Source: Ctenosaura bakeri (taxonomy: Eukaryota; Chordata; Lepidosauria; Squamata; Iguanidae). From it: a stretch of 64,000 bases of DNA. Under the pieces are notes generated by a model. The model worked only from the letters and a program-made list of their open reading frames with translations, was not told the origin of the DNA and ran no database searches. The DNA is taken from assembly GCA_948474755.1 (NCBI GenBank), contig CAOLHI010001433.1, positions 310,001 through 374,000 of the forward strand, in the 5' to 3' direction. Numbering within the stretch: the stretch's first letter is position 1; every line of letters starts with the position of its first letter. This document shows, piece after piece, positions 54,381 to 64,000 of this stretch. The position numbers and the translations under genes were made by a program.

Positions 54381-56692
54381 GTGAGTCGCCCGTTCCGCGG
54401 GAACGCGCCCCCCGCGGCCCCGGCCCCGGCCCGGCCTCCCTCCCTCCCCCTGGAGACCGCGGCTCCTCGGCGTCTCTTCCGGGCCGGGCCGGGGCCGCTC
54501 CGGGCGCCCCTCGCCCTTCCCGCGCTCCGCCGGGGCCGCTCCTCCGGGGCTCGGCGCGGGCCGATGGCGAGCGGGCGCCGTTGGGACTCTGTGTCATTTG
54601 CGCGGCGGCGGCGGCGGCGGGCCGCCGGTTTTCCTTCCCGCGGCGCCCGCCTCCCCCCTCCCTCGCGGGCGCCTTCCTCCCCGCCGCCGCCGCCGCCCCT
54701 CTGCCTGCCTTGACAACATGGCGACCTGCCTGAAATTGTGCTACATTTTATTCCCAGCGCCATTTTGCCCATCTGGTCTCCTCGGGTGTCCCCCCCGCCG
54801 CCGCCCCTCTTCTCGGGGTCTTCGCAGGCTGGCCGGGCTCGGGCCCCTCCTCCCTCCCTCCCTCCCCCCCTTCCGCGCCGCCGCCGCCGCCGCCGGGAGA
54901 GACGGCCAGAGGCTCCCCGGGCCTCCCTGGAGCCCGGCGGGGAGGGGAGGGGAGGGGGGAGCCAGGCGCAGGGCCAGGATCCGCGCTCTGCCTGCCGCCC
55001 CGTCTCCGCTCCTGCCGCCCTGCGCCGGCTTCCTTCCGAGTAGGCGCGCCGGGATGGGCCTCCTGGCTTTCGCCCGGCCTTTTGTTTTCACTGCCCGGAG
55101 GTGCCTCCGCCGCCGCCGCCGCCGCCGCCGCCGCCTCCTCCCGTGCGGGCTCCTGGCCGGAGGTTTCTCCGGGCGCCGTTGTCCCGACCCGGGGCGTCTC
55201 CCCCCGGGTTCTCTTCTGCCTCGCAGTCCGGGGAAGCCCCTCGGGGGGGCGGCTGCCTCTCTTTCGGACGGGCGGCTGAGCGGCCATAAAAGGAAGCGGG
55301 CCCGCCGGCCCAGCTCCCTTCTCCCGCGTCAGCCTCTAGCTTGTCGGCAGAGCCCGGGGGAAGGAGTTGGCTGCTGCCGGGGCTCCGCGTTTTCTCGGGT
55401 CCGGGTGACTCGGCGGAGGGGCCGCCTGGCAGGAGCCCTGGCCGGAAATCCGGGCTGGAGCTGGGGGAGAGCCGCGCCCGAGGGTCACGGCTTAAGGTGG
55501 GAGATGCTTTCCAGATGGCTAAAGCGGGGGGGGCGGGCCTCCTCCGGACCGGGGCCTTCCGGGAAGCGCGCGGCGTTGTGTCCATCTGGTGCGCCCCCAG
55601 TCTGTGGCCCTGGCAGAAGTGACGGAGGCCGCGCTCCTGGGCGGCTACAGACGGGGCCCCTTTTGTGCCTTCCTTGTGTCTCCCACACGCCACTGGCGGC
55701 CTGCTTGCGGGTCCCTTTTGCAGGGGCTTGAAAGAGGCTCGGGGCTCTGGGCCTGCTCGCCTCCCGGCCTCCTCCCTCCTGCGCTCTAATTGACGGTGGT
55801 TTATTTTCTTTGTCTCCGGCAACATTTGCTTTAGTTTAAACTCGGCTGGGCTGTGTACACTTGCAGCACGGAGAGGCGTTTTCCTGCCCTTTTGTTGAGC
55901 TTTGGGCCCTTCGGCCACATTCGGTTTCCTGTATTATTGGGCCTGTCGTCCCCCCGCCCCTCCTTCTGCTCACAGAGGCAAACGATCCCCCCCCCATTGC
56001 GTTTTCTGACTTGGGGTCTGAGCAGAGCCTTTGCAATGAAACGATGAGGCCCGAGGGTCCCCTTGGCCTCTCGTGGCGGAAGGTGGGCCGACTCCAGGTT
56101 CTTCAGCTGCCCTTTGCTTTCTTTTGGTTTTACCTGGGAGCCCAGGGTCTGCCAGCCAGAGCTTGACCCAAAGGCCATGTGCTGCGATCTCAGGAAGGTG
56201 TGTTGAGAAGAGTTCCTCGGTTCGCCCCAAACAGTATGAGACGGAGGGTGGCGAGAGAGTCTCGGTTGGGGGTCCCTGCCGATCTGCTGCAGGCCGCCCA
56301 GAGATCTCCTGGTAGATCCAGATCCCTGCGGGGGGGCATCTTGCTTTTAGAAACCCGGCAGTTGCCGGAAAGAGCTGGGGTGAGGCAGGGATCCAGAAAC
56401 CAGGCTGGTAGCCAGCCGGTGCTTTCGGTTGCCACAACACCGGCCTCTCTGTCCCCGTTGGAGAGGAGCACCATCTTCCCTCTGAGACCGTGGGGCTCTT
56501 CTTGCTTGTCTTCCTCTGAAGAAGGAAGGAAAGGGGGCAGGAGGCCTACTGGGCCGCCCCCTTGCTGAGCGTTGAAAATGAGAGACTGAGGTGGTGGTCT
56601 TAGCCTGCTTTTCTCCCAAAAGGGGGGCTCGAAGCAGCCGTTTTTTCATTTTCTGTGAGAAGTTGTCTAATCTACGGTGGGGAATGTTTTTT

Positions 56693-56785
56693 TAGACTGC
56701 AACTCCCAGAATCCTCACCAACCATCAAGAGACTGAAAGGGTTGCCATTTTGGACTGCAGCTCCCAGAATCCCCCCAGCCAGACT
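56693..56785. mobile_element. MITE-type repeat in PHF12 intron 2
   Basis: AGACTGCAACTCCCAGAATCC and GGACTGCAGCTCCCAGAATCC occur as two direct copies about 50 bp apart. They belong to the fold-back family seen elsewhere in the window. Confidence 0.6.
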
Positions 56786-57129
56786 CTTGGTCTTTTTACT
56801 TAGCATAAGTGGAACGCAGTTGTCGTTCTAAAGATCCTGAGGCTCGACCTCTGAGCAGAGGAAGCCATGCCTGCGTTTGGTCTTTGTAGCTGAAGTTGAC
56901 CTGCCCGCTTCTTCCCTGCGACTTCATGCGCTCGGGTTGTGTGGTCTGGCGGATTAATTTCTCAGGGGGAGGATCACAGTTGGGGAACGCACCCCGTTAA
57001 TCAGCCTGCCTTTTCGCCCAGGCTGGTTCCCATGTGCCTTCGATGGTCATAACTTCCTTTCCAAAGCACCAAAGGCTGTGGCAAATTGCTTCTATAGCAC
57101 AACGTGGTGGACAGAACGTACAATGATTT

Positions 57130-57245
57130 TTTTCCACAGCAGTCCTATGACGTAGGTTAAGCCGAGAGAGAACTCCATGCGCTCCTCGCTTCCCAGGTAT
57201 TTGAACCCCAGTTGTTCACATCTCTACCCAGGCTGTTTGCCTACA
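57130..57245 (-). mobile_element. Old SINE relic (reverse)
   Basis: CAGCAGTCCTATGACGTAGGTTAAGCCGAGAGAGAACTCC, then TATTTGAACCCCAG, resembles the reversed body and B box of the SINE at 10800-10985. It is strongly decayed. Confidence 0.5.
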
Positions 57246-60200
57246 TTCCTCACTTACCTTAGACTACCTAGAACACTCCTGTGGACTCACAGCGCTTTGC
57301 GCCACTGAGGTTTAACCCCAGACTAGGGCCAACACGATTAGGATAGCAGAGCCATTCTGTTATCAGCACAGCGGAGACTTGGTTTTCTTTGTCTCTCAGT
57401 TAAGCTTGAAGGAGCTTCTCTGAACCAATATACAGCGTTTTAAAAATACCTAGTCTTCCTTTTCGAAAACCTGGCAGTCTTGTCCCCCCCCCCCGCCGAC
57501 CTCTTGGCTTTGTGCATCGGCCTCGTCCCCACGTCCCCATGCACGGATGCGTTTTCTCTTTCTCCTCCATGTTCCCAGGGTGAACTTATAATCTTGTGGG
57601 TGAGCTCAGACCACTGAAAGGCCGTGTCCCTTCTAATGCTGGCTGATTTCACTGAGGAATTAAAGGAATGTTGCGGAGGGAAAGAGAGTGCGCTGTGCTG
57701 TAAAACAGGTAACGGCCACACTTAAATAAATCAAGGGTCACTGGGGAATGCAGAGCAGGTGAACTGGCTTTTCTCCAGACTGAAAAGTCTCCTCTAAACT
57801 TAGTGAACCGTGCTGTCCGCCGAGGCCCAATCTCATTTATAACTTCCTGTTTGGCTCACGGGTTAGGGTCAGTGCAGCAACGTGAGGCACAGAGGAATCT
57901 GCTGATCTTCCTGCGAGAGAGAAGGCAGCCCTCTTCGGGACAATTTTAATGTCCGCACCCTACTTCTGGATACGTCCTGGTCCTCCGGTTGCTTACGTGA
58001 ATCTTTCTCCTTCCTGATGACTACCGATTAGCTTCTTGCATTCTTTCCTGGAGGAATTGCCTCATCCTCTGACATTTAGGCCTTCGTGCAATTCTGTCTG
58101 TTTTTTAAAAATGATGGTCCGATAGCTGTAAATTAGGCCCTAGCAAAGATCTCTGGCCTCCATTGTGCTTTGTTTTTCTGTGAGTCTGCCTTGTTTCGAA
58201 ATTTCAGCTTCCTTCCCTGTCTTGCAGAGTCAGGGATCTCAGCTGGCCTCCTGAGGTAGTCTTTGAATGGCTGTTCTTGTGAGTTTACGACCTCCCTCTC
58301 TTGCCCTTTGTTCCACCTGTGCAGGAGTTGTCTGCGAAGCACGGCACTCTTCCGGTGAGAGCCGCGGTGGAAGAACTGCCGCCTTCCCCCTGTTCCCTAG
58401 CGACTCTCCCCGCTGCAGTGTAAAAAGATTAAATAATTGGTAGAATGTTGGGGTGTTGAGCATGTTGTCAGTGGCCAGTAAACCATTCTGGAAACCCCAC
58501 TCTGGCGGGGGAAAGGAGGAGGAGGCAATGAGTGGAAACTGTATTTCCGTTGAACCTGTGAACTCTGTGTGGTTGTATTTTGAGCTTGACTTGCCCAGCA
58601 GTTTCGTTCCGATTCTTCCACCCTGAGGAGTTCAGACGTATATTAGCGGCATATTGGTTATTGCGCTCATGTGCATGCTCTCTCCACTCCTCTGCCTGGA
58701 AAAATATTTCCAAAGGATTTTCTGGTCTCTGGATTTTCTGGTCTTCCTTATGGCTAGCAGTCAATACTTGGTGACAGCCTACAGATTGTTGGGAAGGAAT
58801 TCTGTGCTCAGCGGCAGGACGGATGCGTCTGCTGACGAAAGTCCCACATTCGCTTCATTGGGATCTCCATTAATGGGCCTTGGCCACAAGGTGCAGGGCT
58901 AAGAAGCCACTGGTCTGAGCTGGCATTGGGCATCTCCGCATCTCAAAAGGTTGCTTGCACTCATCATAGGTGTGGCAGCATGCGAAGGGGTCTTGTGTGG
59001 GGTCATTGAGGGCTTTGCTGAGAGGCCCCGCTTTCTGCAGCAAGCAGGAGGGTCTCTGGTCAAGCCAGTCTGATCCTCTGGTTGCCCTTGATTGAAATGC
59101 CAGGGAAAGGGGAGAGCCGGGCATGGAGGGAAGAGAGAGGGGAGGTAGGATGGAAGGAGAAGATGAGGGGCCAGGGACACAGAAAGCCTGGAGAGGTAGG
59201 AAGGGAGGGTTGTGCTTCATTCGTAACGAGGTGGGGTGAATCGTAAGAGGAAGGAAGCAAGGCGGAAGTGGGAGCTGAGGGACGCCAGGAAATTAATCTT
59301 CAATGACAACAACCCATCTTGGCTTGCCGCTTTGGTTGTCCATCCGAGTTGTCTTCCGCTCCCCTGCCCCACGGCCATTTAGACATCATTTTGAATGGTG
59401 ACAGGGAAGAGAGGGTAGTAGTTGCACCCAGTCAGTGTGAGAGGGAACCACGCGGAGGGTGTGTCTTCAGCTGCTTCTGTTGTCGCTTTTCTTCTCAAAG
59501 GGAAAAGAAATGGCTGAAGTCGCTGAACCTGGGCGACTGAAATCAGCCACCACGGTGGGACTTGGTGATCCCTTTACAAGATGGCTTTTCTGAGAGACAA
59601 GTTTGCACTTTCAGCTGGGAGGGGGGCGGAGGGGGCCAAGCCTACACGAGCCGAGGAGCCCTTCCGTTATTCTAGCAGGGTGGGCATCGGGACTGCCTTG
59701 GCCACCCAGCATGACCGGGAACGGTTAGGCTGAGTTAACAGAGCCCTGTGGGAATGGGACAGGCATGATTAACTGCGGTTGCAGAAAGGAAAAGGGGGCA
59801 TGTCTGACCGCTGCCTTTGTGCCTGGGGAGATGCTTCTTCTGGGTGTTTGTCTTCTTTCTTTTTTTCTTCTTTTTAAAGTATCTGAAGCCCTTGGAGGTA
59901 TGACTTATTTAAGCTGGCCCAAGACAGTTATTTTCCTGCCTTTTTTTTTTTCCTTAACGTGAAGGAGATTTACCTTTCTTCCCCATGATCATTGGCTGGA
60001 GGAGAAAGAGAGAAGAATCAAACCACTGGAGAGTTTTGCCTAATTTGAATGGGCCTAAAGCTGAAACGTGTAACCTCAAAAGACTTCTGTAGGCTTTTGC
60101 AGAGGCTGACGTTTGTACAAAAGGGCCCTGTCTGGGGCTGGGCGTTCAACCGGGGCCCATCTGTGGCGCCAGAGATGTCCACCTTGGGCCTCTGGAAACA

Positions 60201-62519
60201 AGTGGTTGTAATTAAGAATCCAGGCTCACTGTAACTTGAACCCAGCTTTTGCTGCCCTGGGCGGCCTTCCTCGGGGTGGGGGTGGGACGGCATTCCACCC
60301 TGCCTGGTGCGCAGTTTAGCAGTGAGCAGTTCTTAAGCGCCACTGGGAGGTTCTGCTGTTGCTTTGAGCTCCCTAAAAGTGAGTCTTCAGCGGGTCCCAA
60401 CGTAGACTGGCAAACACGTCTTGCTTCCTGGCAGGGCATGCGATTTGCCTAGTTTCGGTTGCTGCTGCTTATAGAATATCAGGTAGCCAAGAGGTTGGCC
60501 TAGAGACCCAGAGAGCTGAGGCCAGCTGGTGTAGTGTGTCTTGGGCTAGGACAAGGAAGGGCAGCTTCAAGAGGTCAGATGGCTGTCTTGATCCCCCTGC
60601 CAAATCGGCAGGAGCCACGCCATCCCCACAAGAAGTTGGCAGCAGCCCTCTGTGGTGCCGGAGGGAAGATGGGTGCCCACTTGCACCAGAGGGACTCCCA
60701 CAAGGCAGGTAGAGGAGAAGACCAGCTTCTTGTTGGTTGTTCTGCAGATATAGACTGCTCTGCTTCCCCTCCCACCTCTGGGTGCTTTGGAGACAATGGT
60801 GGCAACCCCAGCTGTTGACCAGATTGTTCCTGTCCGTCCTCTCTGACCTTGCAGAGCCTGGCTGCCTCCCCACTGACGCATACGACTTGCAGGCAGCGAA
60901 GCAAGTTGGGAGACCCTGGAAAGGCAGGTGGAAGAAAACTCATCTTGAATCCAGTCAAGCATGAGGAATTGCTTATTATTGCTGGGTCACGGCGATGGAG
61001 GCTAAGAGGCATGGTGGGGGGTCTCCTGGGCCCTCTGGCTTTCATACAGCAGAGCTTTCCTGAGTAGTTTGGGGCCTTCTGGCCTAGTTGGAGGTCCTAG
61101 ACAACCCTTGGCAGCACCCTACAAGATGTCGGCTCCACACTTTGAGGGAAGAATCACTCACGTCCCTCACGACAGGGAGTCCGCCGTGCCTGCAGTTCAG
61201 TCCATGGAGGCGTCTGAGGCAGCACCATCTGGAAAGGAATGGCATGCAGTTCTTGAGACTTGGGGTGCAGACAGGGTGCTTGATCATGTTCCGCCAGCCC
61301 ATTCTGCTGCCCGGTTGCTCCTCTGCAGTGTGCCAGATCTAGGAGGACAGAGGCAAGCAGTTAGAGAGGCAGTGGTTCGTAGGGCCACTTTTCTGTAGGA
61401 GAAGGAGATGCTCCTGTCTCGCACATCAATGCCTGGAGAAGCCTGTGCTGGTCTTGGAACCTCTTGGCTAGTGGCTGACATCAGGAGGACGAGCACCTGC
61501 CAGCCAGCCAGGTCCAAGCGCTGCTGCAGGAGCTTGAGGTTTGGGCTTGGTCTGGGCACTGAAACTGTTGTGGGCACTCTGGGGGGTGGTCTACACCAGT
61601 GTTTCTTATCCTATTTGATGTGGGAGACCAGGAGTTTTCCCCCGCGTGATGGGAACCTGTGCCTTGCTTGCCCCCCTTGGCTACAGTTGTTTATTTCTTT
61701 CCTAGAAACTTCCCAGGAGCTGAGGGCTCATGGCCTCCCACCCAGCCGTGGCCCATCGTCCCTTGGAGTAGCACTGATGGATGCTGTGAGGAGGGGGGAG
61801 CATGGCAGCTTTCCGTTGTGTCAGCCCCACTAAAATCTTCCGGGGAAGTCCTCAGAGTTGGTAGCGTGCAGTTACTGCTCTGCAGTGGTTCTGCTGAGTC
61901 TTGAAGGATCCTTTCCAGGAGGCGTGGGGGGGGCTTCTGTTTGACCTTTCTGCTCAGAGAGAAGCCTCCATCTTACCCTTCCTGTGTCTGCATGAAACCA
62001 CTGAGTAAGGTCATGCAGAGATTTAGATTGCATTCCTATTGTTGTGTGGGGGGCACGTGACACGCAGTGTTCTCTCCCTCCCTCCCTCTTTCCTTCTTTT
62101 CTCCAGACCTGGGTGAGGCAGTGGAAGTGCTTGATTGCTTCCTGCCCAGGGTTTAAGGGCTTGATTAGGTCAACAGACTGGGGCTTAGTCTGGATAACAT
62201 GGAGATACTCTTGGCGGGTAGTTTGTGGCCATGCTGGCAGGAGGATTCTGGGAGTTGCAGTCCCACAAAGTAACCTTCTAGGATCATGCCGGTAAGGAGT
62301 GCTGCGCGTAGTCTAGAGCTGTCCCTGGATCTGCCTTCCTCGCTAGAGGTGCAGGTTTTTTTCTTGGGGCAAGGAGTACCTTTTGCCAGTGTAGGCTGAG
62401 GCTGGCTGTGTCTGTGCCGGACACAAAAGGAGAAGGGATCATGAGAGACGAGAGGCAAGCAAGCTCGGGCATCTCATTGTCATCAAGCCTTCCGCTGTTC
62501 CTGCTGCCCTTCACTTCAC

Positions 62520-62770
62520 CAGGCGGTATTGACTTTTCCAGTGAGTCATGTCACCTGGTGATACGTCCAAAGGACGACGGCCTCTCTTCAGTCATCTGGG
62601 CACCTGGTGAGCATTCAGGTCTGGTTTGCTTTAGGAACCAGTGATTCCTCTTTTTAAGCGGTTCATGGTACTCATGCAGCAATCTTTCCAACTAGATTGA
62701 TTTTTCTTCCTGCCAGCCTTCTCCACTGTCCCCCTTTCGCATCCATGCACAGAAATTGTGTGCGTCTGTG
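62520..62770 (-). mobile_element. BovB-like LINE fragment, antisense
   Basis: CTTCAGTCATCTGGGCACCTGGTGAGCATTCAGGTCTGGTTTGCTTTAGGAACCAG aligns with 41210-41275. GATTGATTTTTCTTCCTGCCAGCCTTCTCCACTGTCC..CGCATCCATGCACAGAAATTG extends further along the same element. Confidence 0.65.
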
Positions 62771-64000
62771 TGCATCCTTACAGCAGAACCAGGAGTGTTT
62801 TGTGAGATGGGCGCCCTGCCCTGCTTCTTCCCTCTGCAGCGGCCTGGTGGAATGTCAGCTGAAGGAAGGGATGGGTCTGGGGGCCTCACCAGAGCCACAG
62901 GAACTGCCCTGCTGCTTCCCTTCTCCTCTTCTGCTGCACGGAGGGCTGTGCGCATAGGAGGAAGACTCCCAGGAGGGGGTTGTGGAACAGGAGTGATAAT
63001 GAAAAGATGGAGGCAGGTCTTGAGAGGCCTCGGGAGTTGAGTTCCCGCCCGCATGTGCTGCACCCTCATGTGTGGCCACACTGGGCTTGGCTATTCTGAT
63101 TCAGAGCATCTGACATATTTTCCCCCCGCTGGGATTGAGGATGCCAACTCCAAAGGGGAAGCCTCTCCAAGCAGGAATGTCTTGCCACGTTGAGCTCTTG
63201 GCTCCGCCGCCTGCAGCTTTCCGAACGGAGGCCCTGGAATCAGCGCTCCGAGCTCCAGGACTTGGCACCCTCGCTCCAACTCAGCGGCTCTGCTTTCTGC
63301 CGCAGATTCTGCGCAGTCCAGTCCTGGCTTGCGCGGTTTTCCTCTGTGCTTTCTCAGCACAGGGCCAGAAGGAAATAGGCCTGAAGTGAAAAGGCGGCTT
63401 TGAAGGACTCTGTGTGTTTTCCTTTGCTGTGCAAATAGTTCTGTTTGTAAAGAGTTTGCCAAAGGTGGGGGAAGAGGAAAACGCTGGGGCTCACCGAGTC
63501 CTTAAGAGTACCAGAAAGAAAGAAAGGAAAGATCTTTCAGCAACTGGCTGGAAGGAAGTAATGGATCCTGTCCTGGAGCTTTTCCTCCTCCGCTATCACT
63601 CCACCCCTTCAGCTGTGGAGCGGGAATGGCTCTGCAGGGGTTGGATTTAGCAGTGGCCTAAGGGCACCATTGCAGCATGCAGGCACACACACACCCCGCA
63701 ACATAAATGCTCTCTCACCACTCCCTGGGTTTGCCTGGCAAGTACTGTCCTGCTTTCCTCTGTGCTCTGCCGGAGGGTGTCAAGCAAAAGAGCTCATCCA
63801 GGGACTCTCCTTTTGTCTAGAGGGGGAAAGACTTGATTTCTGGAAGCTGTGGAATAAAAAGGTGCCCAGGAACGTGGGTAAATCTGGTTGGGTCACCATG
63901 GAGAACTCTCTGCCTTGGCCTGAGGAGCACTGGGGACAGTTGTAAATGCTTTTGCATTGCAAAGAGTGCTCTCGGTGCCCCCTCCTTCTACGTTGGGTCC

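Larger units (their letters stand above)
52490..55600. promoter_or_regulatory. PHF12: CpG island and promoter of PHF12
   Basis: The region is strongly GC- and CpG-rich and flanks the PHF12 start codon. About ten NRF1-like palindromes (GCGCAYGCGC type) occur between 52608 and 53274. ETS-type cores CCGGAAGC (about 52511) and CGGAAGT (about 52822) are also present. No TATA box is apparent. This is typical of a housekeeping-type dispersed promoter. The transcription start is not determined. Confidence 0.75.
53800..64000 (+). other. PHF12: PHF12 gene, first two coding exons and intron 2
   Basis: Two exons spell the PHF12 (Pf1) N-terminus: YDLDTSGGLME, then QIQALLAPP, then the start of the first PHD finger. 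The gene runs off the right edge of the window. PHF12 recruits the Sin3-HDAC corepressor through MRG15 and TLE-type partners and binds chromatin (family knowledge). The position downstream of SEZ6, in the same orientation, matches mammals. No further exon (the rest of PHD1, beginning NPPL in mammals) is seen before 64000. Confidence 0.93.
54381..64000 (+). other. PHF12 intron 2 (continues beyond the window)
   Basis: No PHF12 exon 3 sequence or other exon is recognised in these 9.6 kb. The first kilobase is still CpG island. It contains a YY1-like AACATGGCG at about 54716, fold-back MITE pieces (56693-56785 and 62220-62275), a minus-strand SINE relic (about 57130-57245), an antisense BovB-like fragment (about 62520-62770) and otherwise unique-looking sequence. 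The interspersed repeat load is clearly lower than in the SEZ6 half. Confidence 0.8.

Noticed and set aside
53011..54597. 528-codon minus-strand frame, and others of 300-460 codons, in the PHF12 CpG island
   Set aside because: GC-rich DNA keeps several frames open. The peptides are Arg/Gly/Pro/Ala low complexity, and the region is explained by PHF12 exons 1-2 on the plus strand.
54700..54790. Alternative PHF12 or novel first exon at AACATGGCGACCTGC
   Set aside because: A YY1-like motif and an ATG are present, but there is no homology and no good donor in a sensible frame. It is kept only as a note.
54598..55731. 377-codon plus-strand frame downstream of PHF12 exon 2
   Set aside because: It is CpG-island low complexity in intron 2, with no domain and no homologue I recognise.

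Overview
The window is vertebrate nuclear DNA, most likely from a squamate reptile (a lizard, possibly iguanian). It is GC-rich and gene-dense, as expected of a microchromosome. It contains spliced exons with consensus GT/AG sites, many CR1 LINE fragments, tRNA-derived SINEs of the kind seen in lizards, BovB-like LINE fragments in antisense and fold-back MITEs. There is no bacterial-type operon, CRISPR array or phage module. The species assignment is inference from the repeat mix.

Layout. (1) Positions 1-23825 hold no exon I can support. They carry repeats, two large tandem arrays, a polypurine tract and several short AT-rich islands that look like conserved non-coding elements. The stretch is most simply SEZ6 intron 1 or 5' flank. 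(2) Positions 23826-46833, + strand, hold sixteen exons of SEZ6 (seizure-related 6 homolog). I reconstructed them boundary by boundary with consistent reading phase. They encode a Ser/Thr/Pro-rich ectodomain start, CUB1, Sushi1, CUB2, Sushi2, CUB3, Sushi3-5, a transmembrane helix and a cytoplasmic tail with an NPTY motif. Only the signal-peptide exon is missing. (3) Positions 46834 to about 50600 are probable SEZ6 3' UTR, with one AATAAA at 50575, followed by a roughly 2-kb intergenic gap. (4) From about 52500 there is a CpG island with a dense cluster of NRF1-type palindromes. It leads into PHF12 (PHD finger protein 12) on the + strand: coding exon 1 at 53800-53865 and exon 2 at 54016-54380. 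Positions 54381-64000 are PHF12 intron 2.

The tandem SEZ6 to PHF12 order matches the mammalian arrangement as I recall it (human 17q11.2). The two genes have no known joint pathway. SEZ6 is a neuronal surface protein of dendrites and synapses. PHF12 is a chromatin reader of the Sin3-HDAC corepressor.

The most unusual contents are a 2.77-kb GGAA/GGGA polypurine array filling most of SEZ6 intron 9; a 1.1-kb 23-24-bp minisatellite; a 23-bp minisatellite ending just before SEZ6 exon 4; two dispersed repeat families I cannot name; and a His/Ala/Gly-rich expansion in the N-terminus of PHF12. I found no wholly new protein system.
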